Assembly (NCBI RefSeq): GCF_910594005.1
Contig: NC_057823.1
Span: 57,100,015-57,164,014, forward strand
Source: Cervus elaphus
Lineage: Eukaryota; Chordata; Mammalia; Artiodactyla; Cervidae
DNA length: 64,000 nucleotides
Direction of reading: 5' to 3'
In this document: positions 1 to 10,590 of the stretch, piece after piece
Layout: each line of letters starts with the position of its first letter
Position numbering within the stretch: the first letter of the stretch is position 1
Translations under genes and position numbers: made by a program
The notes under the pieces: model-generated
What the model was told of the DNA's origin: nothing
Databases searched by the model: none
Seen by the model: only the letters and a program-made list of their open reading frames with translations

Positions 1-959
1 TCCTTCAAAAGATCCCATGCATGTACTGCTACACTCACTGCCCCCAGCCCTGCAGCAGGCCACCACCAACCCATGCCTCTTCTGGAGACTCCTGGGCATT
101 CCCAGTCAGGTCTGGGTCAGTCTCTTGTGGGGTCACTGCTCCTTTTTCCTGGGTCCTGGTGCACACAAGTTTCTATTTGTGCCCTCCAAGAGTTTATTTC
201 CCACTCTTGTGTAAGTTCTGGCAGCTCTGTGGTGGTGTTAATAGTGATACCTACCCAAGTCTGTCACACCCAGAGCCCCTGCCCCTGCGGCAGTCCACTG
301 CTGACCCGTACCTCCACAGGAGATACTAAAACACAGTTCTGTCTCAGTCTCTGTGGGGTCTCTGGGTCCTGGTGCGCACAAGGTTTGTTTGAGCCCTCTG
401 AGTGTCTCTGGCAGAAATGGGGTTGGATTCTAAGTGTGAATTTGCCCCTCCTACCATCTTGCTGGGGATTCTCCTTTGCCTTTCGATGTGGGGTATCTCC
501 TCATGGCCGCTCCAGTGAAGCGCAGCTACTGCTTCCATCAGTATAGCTTCCTATCCTTCTCCATCAGAGGGCAGACAGACTGAAAACCACAATCAGAAAA
601 CTAACCAATCTGATCACATGGACAATAGCCTTGTCTAACTCAATAAAACTATGAGCCATGCCACGTAGGGCTACTTAAGACAGACAGGTCATGGTGGATA
701 TTTCTGACAAAACGTGGTCCACTGGAGAATGGAAGGGCAAACCACTTCAGTGTTCTTGCCTTGAGAATCCCATGATCAGTATGAAAAGGCAAAAAGATAG
801 GACACTGAAAGATGAACTCCCCAAGTCGGTAGGTCCCAATATGCTACTGGAGATCAGTGGAGAAATAGCTCCAGAAAGAATGAAGAGATGGAGCCAAAGC
901 AAAAACAATACCCAGGTGTGGATGTGACTGGTGATAGAAGCGAAGTCTGATGCTGTAAA

Positions 960-1720
960 GAGCAATATTGTATAGGAATCTGGCATGTTAGGCCCATGAA
1001 TCAAGGCAAATTGGAAGTGGTCAAACAGGAGATGGCAAGAGTGAATGTCTACATTTTAGGAATCAGCGAACTAAAATGGACTGGAATGGGTGAATTTAAC
1101 TCAGATGACCATTATATCTACTAATCTAGGCAAGAATCCCTTAGAAGAAATGGAGTAGCCATCATAGCCAGCAAAAGAGTCTGAAACACAGTACTTGGAT
1201 TCAATCTCAAAAATGACAGAATGATCTCTGTTCATTTCCAAGGCAAACCATTCAATATCACAGTAATCCAGGTCTATGCCCCAACCAGGAATGCTGAAGA
1301 AGCTGAAGTTGAATGGTTCTATGAAGACCTACAGACCTTCTAGAACTAACACCCAAAAAAGTTGTCCTTTTCATTATAGGGACTGGAATGCAAAATTAGG
1401 AAGTCAAGAAACACCTGAAGTAACAGGCAAATATGGCCATGGAGTACAGAATGAAGCAGGGCAAAGGCTAATAGAGTTTTGCCAAGGGAACGCACTGGTC
1501 ATATAAGCACCCTCTTCCAACAACACAAGGGAAGACTCAACACATGGACATCACCAGATGGCCAACACCAAAATCAGATTGATTATATTTTTTGCAGCCA
1601 AAGATGGAGAAGCTCTATACAGTCAGCAAAAACAAGACCGTGAGCTGACTGTGGCTCAGATCATGAACTCCTTATTGCCAAATTCAGACTTAAATTGAAG
1701 AAAGTATTGATAACCACTAG
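960..1720 (+). pseudogene. BovB endonuclease domain remnant
   Basis: The apurinic/apyrimidinic-type endonuclease of RTE elements nicks target DNA to prime reverse transcription. Readable pieces include the segment with DWNAK (the GDWNAK-like core), which sits out of frame because a base is missing at about 1380, and the QNEAGQRLIEFCQ stretch near 1450-1500. A stop occurs in the YIY-type segment near 1122 and another after the NALVI segment near 1504. No functional protein can be made. Family assignment is secure; exact domain limits are approximate. Confidence 0.8.
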
Positions 1721-1825
1721 GCCATTCAGGTATGACCTAAATGAAATCCCTTATAATTATACAGTGAAGTGAGAAATAGATTCAAGGAATTGGATCTGAT
1801 AGACACAGTGCCTGATGAACTATGA

Positions 1826-2194
1826 ATGGAGGTTTGTGACATTGTACAGGAGACAGGGATCAAGACCATCCATAAGAAAAAGAAATGCAAAAAAGCAAAA
1901 TGGCTGTCTGAGGAGGCCTTACAAATAGCTGTGAAAAGAAGAGAAGTGAAAAACAAAGGAGAAAAGGAAAGATATACCCTTTTGAATGCAGAGTTCCAAA
2001 GAATAGCAAGGAGAGATAAGAAAGCCTTCCTCAGTGATCACTGCAAAGAATTAGAGGAAAACAATAGAATGGGAAAGACTAGCGATCTCTTCAAGAAAAT
2101 TAGAAATAGCAAGGGAACATTTCATACAAAGATGGGCTCAATAAAGGACAGAAATGGTATGGACCTAACAGAAGCAGAAGATATTAAGAAGTGA
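1826..2194 (+). pseudogene. BovB linker between endonuclease and reverse transcriptase, open fragment
   Basis: This 122-codon open stretch carries the lysine-rich linker of the BovB protein. Recognisable parts are CKKAKWLSEEALQIAVKRRE near its start, the RRDKKAFLSDHCKE block, and GSIKDRNGMDLTEAEDIKK at the end. It stops at a TGA where the intact protein continues with RWQEY. It is a fragment of the broken BovB reading frame, not an independent gene. Confidence 0.8.
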
Positions 2195-2209
2195 TGGCAA
2201 GAATACACA

Positions 2210-3110
2210 GAAAAATTATACAAAAAAGATCTTCATGACCCAGGTAATCATGATGGTATGATCACTCACCTAGATCCAGACATCCTAGAATGCAAAGTCA
2301 AGTGGGCCTTAGGAAACTAGTGGAGGTGATGGAAATCCGGTTGAGCTATTTCAAATCCTAAAAGGTGATGCTGTAAAAGGGCTTCACCCAATAGGCCAGC
2401 AAATTTGGAAAACTCAACTGTGCCCACAGGACTGGAAAAGGTTAGGTTTCATTCCAATTCCAAAGAAAGGCAATGCCAAAGAATGCTAAAACTACTGCAC
2501 AACTGGACTCATCTCACACGCTAGCAATATAATGCTCAAAATTCTCCAAGACAGGCTTCAACAGTATGTGAATCGTGAACTTCAAGATGTTTAAGTTGGT
2601 TCTAGAAAAGGCAGAGGAACTTGAGATCAAATTGCCAACTTCCATTGGATTATCAAAAAAGCAAGAGAGTTCTAGAAAAACTTCTATTCCTGCTTTATTG
2701 ACTATGCCAAAGCCTTTGACTGTGTGGAAACCACAAACTGTGGAAAATTCTTAAAGAGATGGGAATACCAGACCATCTGATCTGCCTCTTGAGAAATCTG
2801 TATGCTTGTCAGGAAGCAACAGTTAGAACTAGACACAGAACAACAGACTGATTCCAAATAGGGAAAGGAGTATGTCAAGGCTGCATATTGTCACTCTGCT
2901 TATTTAACTTATATGCAGAGTACATCATGAGAAACACTGGACTGGATGAAGCACAAGCTGGAATCAAGATTGCTGGGAGAAATATCAATAACCTCAGATA
3001 TGCAGACGAGACCACCCTTATGGCAGAAAGTAAAGAAGAACTAAAGACCCTCTTGATGAAAATGAGAGAAGAAAGTGAAAAAGTTGGCTGAAAAGTGAAA
3101 ATTCAGAAAA
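2210..3110 (+). pseudogene. BovB reverse transcriptase remnant, catalytic box YADE
   Basis: The RTE reverse transcriptase copies the element RNA at the nicked target. The DYAKAFDC motif A region is legible near 2700-2720. The C-terminal palm is in one 67-codon open stretch (2888-3091) with LCLFNLYAEYIMRN and then the catalytic box at 2999-3010, which reads Tyr-Ala-Asp-Glu instead of Tyr-Ala-Asp-Asp. Stops and indels occur throughout 2280-2880. The Asp-to-Glu change would by itself be expected to cripple catalysis. Confidence 0.85.
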
Positions 3111-3775
3111 CTGAGATCATGGCATCTGGTCCCATCACTTCATGGCAAATAGATGGGGAAACAGTGGAAACACTAAGAGATTTTATTTTTGGGGGGCTCC
3201 AAAATCACTGCAGATTGTGACTGCAGGCATGAAATTAAGAGATGCTTGTGCCTTGGAAGAAAAACCATGACCAACCTTGACAGCATATTAAAAAGCAGAG
3301 ACATTGCTTTGCCAACAAAGGTCTACCTAGTCAAAGCTACAGTTTTTGCAGTAATCATGTATGGATGTGAGAGTTGGGCTATAAAGCAAACTGAGCACTG
3401 AAGAATTGATGCTTTTGAACTGTGTTGTTGGAGAAAACTGTTGAGAGTCCCTTGGACTGTAAGGAGATCCAACCAGTCCATCCTAAAGGAGATCAGTCCT
3501 GAATATCATTGGAAGGACTGATGCTGAAGCTGTAATTCCAATACTTTGGCCACCTAATGCAAAGAACTGACTCCTTGGGAAAACCCTGATCTGGGAAAGA
3601 TTGAAGTCAGGAGGAGAAGGGGATGACAAAGCATGAGATGGTTGGATGGCATCACTTACTTGAAGGAGATGTCATCTGGGATTTGGTAACGGACAGGGAG
3701 AACTGGCGTGGTGCAGTCCATGGGGTCACAAAGATTTGGACACGACTGAGCAACTGAATCGAACTGAAGCAGATC

Positions 3776-4640
3776 ATTTGACTTCTTCCTGTCCAATGTG
3801 GGTGAATTGTTTATTATTTTTTCTTTGCCAATTGATCTAGCTCTGATCTATAGTCCTATATTCAATAGAAGTTGTGGGAGTGTGCATTCTTGACTTGTTT
3901 CTGACCTTAGAGAAAAAGCTCTAAGGTCAATGTTGACTTAGAAAAAACAGTCAATGTTGACTGTTGAAGATGATGTTAGCTGTTGGCTTATCATGTGTTA
4001 CCTTTATTATGTTGAGATGCATTCCTTCTAAACATAGTTTACTGAGCATTTTTTTTTTTATGAGGATTTTGAATTTTTTTTGCAGTTTTCTGCATCTGTT
4101 GAGATGATCATATGATTTTTGAGTGTTGATCTGTTAGTATGATGCATTTCACTAACTGATTTGTAGAAGCTCAATCAGCTTTATCCCAGGAATAAATCCT
4201 ATTTGATCATGATGTACTGTTATTTTAATGTACTGTTGAATTCAGTTTGCTAGTATTTTTTTTTTTTTTTTTTTTAGTTTGCTAGCATTTTGTTGAGGAT
4301 TTTTACATCTTGTTCATCTAGGATATAGTGTCATATTTTGGCTTAAATATCAGGATAATTCTGGTCCCAAAAATGAGTTGAGAAATGTTCTATTCTCCTC
4401 AGTCTTTTGCAAAAGTTTGACAAGAAGTGGCCTTAATTCTGTTCTAAATATCTAGTAGAATTTGCTAGTGAAGCCTACTGTTCCTGGGCTTTTCTTTGTT
4501 GGGAGGTTCGTGATTACTGACTCAATTTCCTTATTTATTATCAGTCTGTTCGTATTTCCTATGTAATCGTGATTCAGTCTTGGTAGGTTGTATTTTCCAG
4601 GAGTTTATTTCTTGCTTCTGATTATCCACTTTTGGTATGC
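3776..4640 (-). mobile_element. Old L1 LINE, antisense, ORF2 reverse-transcriptase region
   Basis: Reading the minus strand gives degraded L1 ORF2. The clearest part is around 4170-4215, the HDQxGFIPG-like stretch that precedes the L1 palm. The same L1 resumes at about 5281 after two nested insertions. Its 3' end is not visible because BovB lies to the left. Divergence is high, so this is an old copy. Confidence 0.8.
4244..4291. repeat. 20-base poly(T) flanked by a 16-bp direct repeat
   Basis: A run of 20 T (4256-4275) sits between AGTTTGCTAGTATTTT (4244-4259) and AGTTTGCTAGCATTTT (4276-4291), 15 of 16 identical. The L1 around it has one copy of this motif in its normal sequence. It looks like a retro-insertion consisting only of a poly(A) tail on the minus strand, with a TSD ending in TTTT. 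Confidence 0.65.
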
Positions 4641-5280
4641 AACAGTACCTGCTCAGTTGTGTCTGACTCTTTGCAACCCCATGGGCTCCTCTTTCCATGA
4701 GATTCTCAAGGCAAGAATACTGCAGTGGGTTGCCATTATCTTCTCCAAGGGATCTTCCTTACCCAGGGATTGAACCTGAGTCTCTTGCATCTCTGGCATT
4801 TGCAGGTGGGTTCTTTACATCCTTCAGTTCAGTTCAGTTCAGTCGCTCAGTCGTGTCCGACTCTTTGCAACCCCATGAATTGCAGCACGCCAGGCCTCCC
4901 TGTCCATCACCAACTCCCAGAGTTTACTCAAACTCATGCCCATTGAGTCAGTGATGTCATCCAGCCATCTCATCCTCTGTCGTCCCCTTCTCCTCCTGCC
5001 CCCAATCCCTCCCAGCATCAGGGTCTTTTCCAATGAGTCAACTCTTCGCATCAGGTGGCCAAAGTATTGAAGTTTCAGCTTCAGCTTTAGTCCATCCAAT
5101 GAACATCCAGGACTGATCTCCTTTAGGATGGACTGGTTGGATCTCCTTGCAGTCCAAGGGACTCTCAAGAGTCTTTTCCAACACCACAGTTCAAAAGCAT
5201 CAAGTTTTTGGTGCTTAGCTTTCTTCACAATCCAGCTCTCACATCTATACATGTCTTTACAACATTAGCCACTGGGAAAG
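4641..5280 (-). mobile_element. Bov-tA SINE, split by a BovB insertion
   Basis: The Bov-A-like tail and most of the tRNA-Glu-derived head run antisense from about 4641 to 4819. The last piece of the head (AGCCACTGGGAAAG, about 5267-5280) is on the other side of the BovB at 4820-5253. The SINE itself lies inside the antisense L1. Confidence 0.8.
4820..5253 (-). mobile_element. 5'-truncated BovB inside a Bov-tA SINE
   Basis: Antisense BovB 3' end starting with TTCAGTTCAG repeats and truncated after the CCAGCTCTCACATC block. The 8-bp sequence TCTTTACA occurs on both sides (4812-4819 and 5254-5261) and equals the interrupted SINE head, so it is the TSD. A minus-strand open stretch of 137 codons (4839-5252) is the BovB C-terminal region and has no independent meaning. 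Confidence 0.9.
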
Positions 5281-7105
5281 TGATGAATATTCATATCAGC
5301 CTTTGGTGATTCTTTTTACTTCTGTGGCCTCAGTTGTAATATTTGCTCTTTCACTTTATTAATTTGAGTGTTCGGTTTTTCTTCTCAGTGTGCCTAAAGT
5401 TTGTCAGTTTGGTTAATTTAAAAACAAAATTCAGTTTTCAAAAATATTTTCTGTTTTTCTACTATTTTATTTCTGTTCTAATCTTTATTATTTCCTTCCT
5501 TCTGCTAGCTTTGGACTTAGTTTGTTCTTATTTTACTAATTCTCTTAACTGTAAAGTTAGGTTGCTTATTGATCTATTTCATCTTTTTTAATGTTGAAAT
5601 TAACACTGTAAACTTCCCTTCAAACTGCTTTTTCTGCATATCATCAATTTTGGCATCTTGTGTTTCCATTCTTATTTGTCGCAAGATATTTTCTAATTTC
5701 CCTTTTGATTTCTTTTTTTAACACATTGCCTATTCAAGACTTCTTTGCTTAATTTTCAGATACTTGTGAATTTTCCAAGTTTCTTTTAGATATTTATTTT
5801 TAATTTTATCCCAGTGTGGTCAAAAGAAGATGCTTGGTATGATTTTAATCTCCTTAAATTTATTAAAACTGCTTTTGTGATCTAATGTGGTTTAATCTAG
5901 AAGATGTCCTGTGTACTTGTGAAGAAAGTATATTCTGCTACTATTGGGTGGAATGTTCTATATATGTCTGTTAAGTCTATTTAGTCTATAGTATTGTTTG
6001 AGTTTTCTGTTTTCTTATTGAATCTGCCTGAATGATCTGTCCGTTATTTCAAATTGGATACTGAAGTCTCTTAGTATCATTAATCATCAGTTTCTCCCTT
6101 CAGTTCTGTGTTTCTTTCATGCTCTGATGATGGATGCAAATAAATAATAGTTCTTATATCTTCCCTGTGAATTGACTCTTTGTCATACTTTAATGTCCTT
6201 CTTCATTTATTTGAGTTTTTAACTTAGTTTGTTTTGGCTAGTATAAGCATGGCCACCCCTGCTCTCTTAATGCTGCTATTTGCATTGAATTTTTTCATTC
6301 AGTTTGTGTGTGCCCTTATGTCTAAAGTGAGACTTTTGTAAATAGCATATAGTTGGATCTTTAAAAAAATTTTTTTGTGCTTCTTTGTTTTATTCATTCG
6401 CCACTCTATGTCTTCTGATTGGGGGATTAAAACTATTTACATGTAAGAAGTTACTATTGCCATTTTGTTCTTGATTTCTCTCTAGTAGCTTCTTTTGCCC
6501 TGTTTTCTACTTTTGCTGTCTTTGTGTTGTGTTTTGTTGATGAATTTTTAGTTTATGTTTTGATTCCTTTCTTATAAACTTGTGTATCTTCTATAGGCAT
6601 TTATTTGTGGTTACCAGGGGGTTCACCTAAAACATAGACCAACTTATTTTATGCTAATAACAATCTCAGTAGCATACAGAAACTTTTTTCCTTCCACTCC
6701 TCAATTTTTGTTACTGATATCATAAACAATATTTTTATATTGTGTATTCATTAGCATATTTTTATAATTATGTTTAGTTATTTTATACTTTTTTCTTTCA
6801 ACTTCTATGCTAGACGCTAGATTTCAGTGATTTTCTCACCTCCATTACTGTGATAAATTATTTTGTATTTTCCCGTACATTTACATTTATATTTGAGCTT
6901 CATGCTTTTTATATTTATGCTTTTACATGCTTTTTTTCTTGCTTTATAGAATCCTTTTACTTAAATTTGAAGGAATCCCTTGAGCATTTTTTTAATAAGG
7001 CAAATCTAATGTGATGAATTCACTCAGCTCTTATTTATCTGGGAAAGTCTTTCATTTTTCAATTTTGAAAGACAATTTTGCAAGGTACAGTATTCTTGAT
7101 TGGCT
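5281..7105 (-). mobile_element. Old L1 LINE continued, antisense, toward its 5' side
   Basis: This continues the L1 of 3776-4640. The run matches the antisense L1M pattern throughout: the TCCCAGTGTGGTCA block near 5808, TATTCTGCTACTATTGGGTG near 5931, and the CCACTCTATGTCTTCTGATT block near 6400. It ends in the segment antisense to the ORF1 C-terminal end (about 7020-7105). No coding potential remains. Confidence 0.8.
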
Positions 7106-7397
7106 GAGAACTTTCCAATTTGGGGAATGAAATGGATAGTCAGATTCAACAAACCCAGAAAACTACAGCTCAAATGTATCCTAAGAAGTCCACTTAGGCA
7201 TATATCATAATCAAATTGTCAAAAGCCCAAGAGAGAATTATTAAAACAGCAAAAGAAATTGACTCATTACAAAGGAGTTGCCATAAGACTATCAAGAGAT
7301 TAGATTTTTCAGCCAAAACCTTGATTCCAGAATGGAGTGAAATGATAAATTAGAAGTGTTAAAAGAAAATAATTGCCAATCTGCAGTCTGTTATACT
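7106..7397 (+). mobile_element. L1 ORF1-like segment in inverted orientation
   Basis: Here the L1 flips to the plus strand. Degraded plus-strand codons give the AARE-like, SADFSAET-like and LKENNCQ-like parts of old L1 ORF1. The inverted piece ends at the same L1 position where the antisense part stopped (GCCAATC-type motif on both sides), so it is an internal inversion of about 290 bp. Confidence 0.55.
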
Positions 7398-8096
7398 TCA
7401 GGTTTCTTGTTGCAGGTTTCTTCTGAAATAGACACAAGGTGCCCTACTATTGTCTTATTCTCAGAAGCCTCCAGGCAACCAGAGTAGGTCCTGTCTAGTC
7501 AGCCCTCCAAAACAAGTGAGCTAAAATCCGGTCCTTGGGGCAGTCCCCTGAAAAGCTAAAATGTTGCGTGTACATTCCAACTCTTTTCCCTCCTGAGAGA
7601 AGCTGGGAGTGGGAAGTTGTTTCCCAAATTATCCCACATTTAGCCTTGGATAGGAACTGTGGTGAAGGAGGGTGTGCTAATTGAAACTTTCACTTTTGTT
7701 TTCTGCAGCTTCCAATCTGGTTTGTTTTCCTGTCAGTCTTTAGATTTATGCAAGACACAAACTAGTCCTTCAGGAACCTGCTCTATAGCTAGAACATTGC
7801 ACATATGTTTTAGTCTTCTTTTTCCCTCTCTGGAGAGAACCAAAGAGCTGTTTTTCCCCAGTTATGCTTACAAAGCTGGATGGGGTGTCTGTGATGAGTG
7901 GGTATTAGAAGCCAGCCTTTCTACTGGCTACAGTGAAGTTGGTTTTACACTCACTTGTGATACATGAGACTCTTATCTGTTCTCTAGATTTCTCACAAAA
8001 GGAATTGTGAATTGTTCTGATATGGTTAATTGAATTGCTCTCTCTGTAGGGGAAGGTGGTCGGGGGCTTCCTATTCCACCATCTTGTTGTTGTCAA
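7398..8096 (-). mobile_element. Old L1 5' UTR, antisense
   Basis: Read on the minus strand this starts with an AAGATGGTGGAATAGGAAGC-type L1M promoter leader (RC of about 8067-8094) and continues through the 5' UTR to an AGAAGAAACCTGCAACAAGA stretch near 7400-7425. ORF1's N-terminal part is missing. The reading frame at 7659-7967 is accidental. Confidence 0.6.
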
Positions 8097-8361
8097 CCTG
8101 TGAGTCTTAAATCTTTGGACTGGATTCATAAGGGCTTGGACTATGTGAGACATTTCTACATCCTATGACTGCTGTACTCAAGTGAGTATGCATCAAGTGC
8201 TCACCGAAGGGATATAAATGTGAATCAAGCTAGACTAGACATAAAATTGTTGAGTACAAACCCTTGGCATCGTTTTCTTACTGGGATAACATGAGGTTTT
8301 GTTCAAATAAGTATTTAAGAGTGACATTTGCCGTTGTCATACTATTTCTTCCAAGTGAACA
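8097..8361. other. Unclassified sequence
   Basis: No repeat family, open frame or RNA gene recognised. It separates the L1 5' end from the next SINE. Confidence 0.6.
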
Positions 8362-8565
8362 TTTTAGTCACTCAGTCATGTCTGATTCTTTGTGACCCTG
8401 TGGACTGTAGCCCACCAGGCTCCTCCACCCATGAAATTCTCCAGGCAAGAATACTGGAGTGGGTAGCCATTCCTGTCTCTAGGGGATCTTCCCAACCCAG
8501 GGATCGAACCCAGGTCTCCTGCATTTTAGGGGGATTCTTTACCATCTGAGCCACTAGAGAAGCCC
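8362..8565 (-). mobile_element. Bov-tA SINE, complete, antisense
   Basis: Runs from the Bov-A-like tail (TAGTCACTCAGTCATG) to the head (GAGCCACTAGAGAAGCCC). The internal B box is intact on the minus strand (GGTTCGATCCC). A CTATTTC(TTCC)AAGT / CTATTTCAAGT pair at 8342-8356 and 8565-8575 is a probable TSD with a 4-base insertion in the left copy. Confidence 0.9.
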
Positions 8566-8583
8566 TATTTCAAGTTCATTCAT

Positions 8584-8604
8584 TAAAAAAAAAAAAAAAA
8601 AGGG
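8584..8604. repeat. Poly(A) run
   Basis: About 18 consecutive A just after the SINE. It is not at the tail side of that SINE, so its origin is unclear. Confidence 0.8.
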
Positions 8605-8699
8605 TTGAACTTTCCAGGTTGGTTTAACAGGAACCACTCAATCATATTTCTTTTAAAAAATACTTACATTATTAGCTTCCTTTACAAAGTTAGGGTCAC

Positions 8700-8890
8700 A
8701 GGATTATTTGGCCAGCAATGTAGAGATCACCCTGCCAACTCCTCCCACCCTTAATTTTACAAATGAAGAGACAGAGCTTGGCAATTTTAAGGGTTGTTCA
8801 GAAATATCACTGCTAATTGGAGAGGGTGCAGTTACTAGAACTAAGGCCACCTTGAGTCTCGCTCTTTCTAATATACCAAAACCGTATCTC
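8700..8890 (-). mobile_element. MIR SINE remnant
   Basis: TTTTACAAATGAAGAGACAG followed by a degraded version of the MIR core and tRNA-like half, antisense. The open frame at 8708-9034 overlaps it by chance. Confidence 0.5.
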
Positions 8891-9496
8891 AAGTCTGGAA
8901 TAATTAAGATGTGTGAGAAATGCCTTAAATTGGTTGAGTACAAAATGTACTTCAAAGGTGAATTTATTATTCAGAGATCATTATTTCAGACACCCAGCTG
9001 TTACAGAACAAGCTGCCTAAAACTCCAACATTAACAGATGTCTGCTAAACACTTACTACTAATAATTGAAATAGTAAAGACAGTGTTACAGTTAGTCTAC
9101 AAGAACAACAACAAAAAACCCCACTGTTTTTATACTCACTTTTTTTATAAGTGTTAATTCATCTGTGTAGCACCTTGAATAAACATTCTGAATGAAGAAA
9201 TTAAGGAGAAAAGCTTCAAGATACAGTATGTGTGGGGGATAATAATTTAAACTATTTAAAAATCATTGCCTAGACAGTACACTTGACTTAGTGATTTGCA
9301 GAAAAATATATTCTCAATGCAAAAAGATAAAACAAAGATGATCTGAGTAGGTTGCTTGTTTATATGATAAGATCAGATGTGAATCCTACTACTAGGGGGG
9401 AAGATAACATAAAGATTAAATGACTAAGCATTTTTAGTTTTCCCCTTTTCAGCACAATTTGAGACAAAGTCGTTTATCATTGATTTTAACTATTTG
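8891..9496. other. Unclassified AT-rich sequence
   Basis: No recognisable repeat or coding sequence. A few short A-rich runs only. Confidence 0.6.
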
Positions 9497-9708
9497 TGCG
9501 TGTGTGCTCAGTAGTGTTGGACTCTGCTACCCCATGGACTGTAACCTGCCAAGCTTCTCTGTCCATGGGATTCTCCAGGCAAGAATATTGAAGTGGGTTG
9601 CCATTTCCTTCTGCAGGGGATCTCCCCAACCCAGGGATTCAACCCTCTTCCCCTGCAGCTGTTGCACTGGCAGCAGATTCTTTACCACTGAGCTACCTGG
9701 GAAGCTCC
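9497..9708 (-). mobile_element. Bov-tA SINE (head ending in CACTGAGCTACCTGGGAAG), antisense
   Basis: Full length, from TGTGTGCTCAGTAG to the head. The head carries the extra GCAGCTGTTGCACTGGCAG type of insertion seen in one Bov-tA branch. The B box is mutated. AACTATTT and AACTCTATTT on the two sides may be a worn TSD. Confidence 0.85.
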
Positions 9709-9799
9709 AGAACTCTATTTTTCTACATACATATTAGAAAGGTAAACATATCTCATCTGTATGGCCATTTAATTGTAAAACCTAAATAAAAATAGCATT

Positions 9800-10028
9800 A
9801 AGTATTCACTCTGTGTCGAGCGTTTTGCTTACACAATGCTTAAAAGGAATCTTGAGTCCTAAAAGGAATCTTATAAGGAATGTTCTATTATTATCCATTG
9901 TTTTTGATGAAAGACCTGACATGTAAATTAAGTAACTTGTGCAAGGTCACAAAATTAGTATTTTGAAGAGTTGGAGTGAAACCTAGGTGTTTGGATCCAG
10001 AATATGTTTTCTTAACCACTGTAAGATA
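9800..10028 (-). mobile_element. MIR SINE, antisense
   Basis: Clear MIR order: ATTATTATCC, GATGAAA, AAGTAACTTGTGCAAGGTCA, then TTCTTAACCACTG. Near 9840-9875 a segment TAAAAGGAATCTT occurs twice 19 bases apart, a small tandem duplication within the element. Confidence 0.8.
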
Positions 10029-10475
10029 CAGACTCTTATGGATAGAGCTACAAAGCAGACAGCAGCTCTTAAAACTGGAATAGGGAGGTTGTTCATAAAC
10101 TATTTTTGGAATCCAGTAAAATACAACTGTTGTCTCCTAAGTGAGGGAAAAATAATGATAAGGCACATACACATGTATTTGAAATATATTTCAGTGTTTT
10201 CATGACCTTGTGAATAACATTTGTGAACCTTGCTTGGGATTAAATGAGAGGATTTTAGGTTCAAGATGAAGGCTGCCTGACGGAGAAAGCCACCTCTGAG
10301 CTCATTATTTCAGTGTCTGTGTTTTTGTTCCTGAGGAAATCGAGGCACCACAAGCCTTACCATCTCTTCCAGGGTCACCTAATGCCCTCCCCTCTCTACC
10401 ACACTGCCATCCTTCCTGCATCTAATTCAATAGGAAGCGCTCTTCCTAATAGATAGATTAGAACAAGTTTAAATG
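10029..10475. other. Unclassified sequence
   Basis: No family recognised. Slightly C-rich around 10360-10420. Confidence 0.5.
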
Positions 10476-10590
10476 TTGTTGTTTTTCAGTTACTAAGTCG
10501 TGTCTGACTCTTTGTGACCCATGGACGGCAGCACACCAGGCTTCCCTGTCCTTCACTATCTCCTGAAGTTTGCCCAAGTTCATGTCAAAG
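10476..10590 (-). mobile_element. Short 5'-truncated BovB 3' end
   Basis: Antisense BovB 3' end (TTCAGTTACTAAGTCGTGTC through TGCCCAAGTTCATGTC), cut off after about 115 bases. Confidence 0.8.

Larger units (their letters stand above)
1..3775 (+). mobile_element. BovB (RTE) LINE, near full length, left end outside window
   Basis: The order of parts is that of a ruminant BovB: a long 5' leader (about 1-690), an endonuclease region, a linker, a reverse-transcriptase region, and the 3' end that closes with tandem AACTGAA-type repeats near 3775. The first 560 bases look like the extended BovB 5' leader, but I am less sure of them than of the rest. The coding part is interrupted by many stops and indels, so the copy is dead. 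It is followed directly by antisense L1 sequence, which suggests it landed inside that L1. The left flank and left TSD lie outside the window. Confidence 0.9.

Noticed and set aside
73..546. 157-codon frame at the window start as an exon
   Set aside because: It lies in the BovB 5' leader and has no recognisable domain.
4839..5252. 137-codon minus-strand frame
   Set aside because: BovB C-terminal region in a truncated BovB.
8708..9034. 108-codon frame
   Set aside because: Overlaps a MIR-like remnant; no protein similarity recognised.
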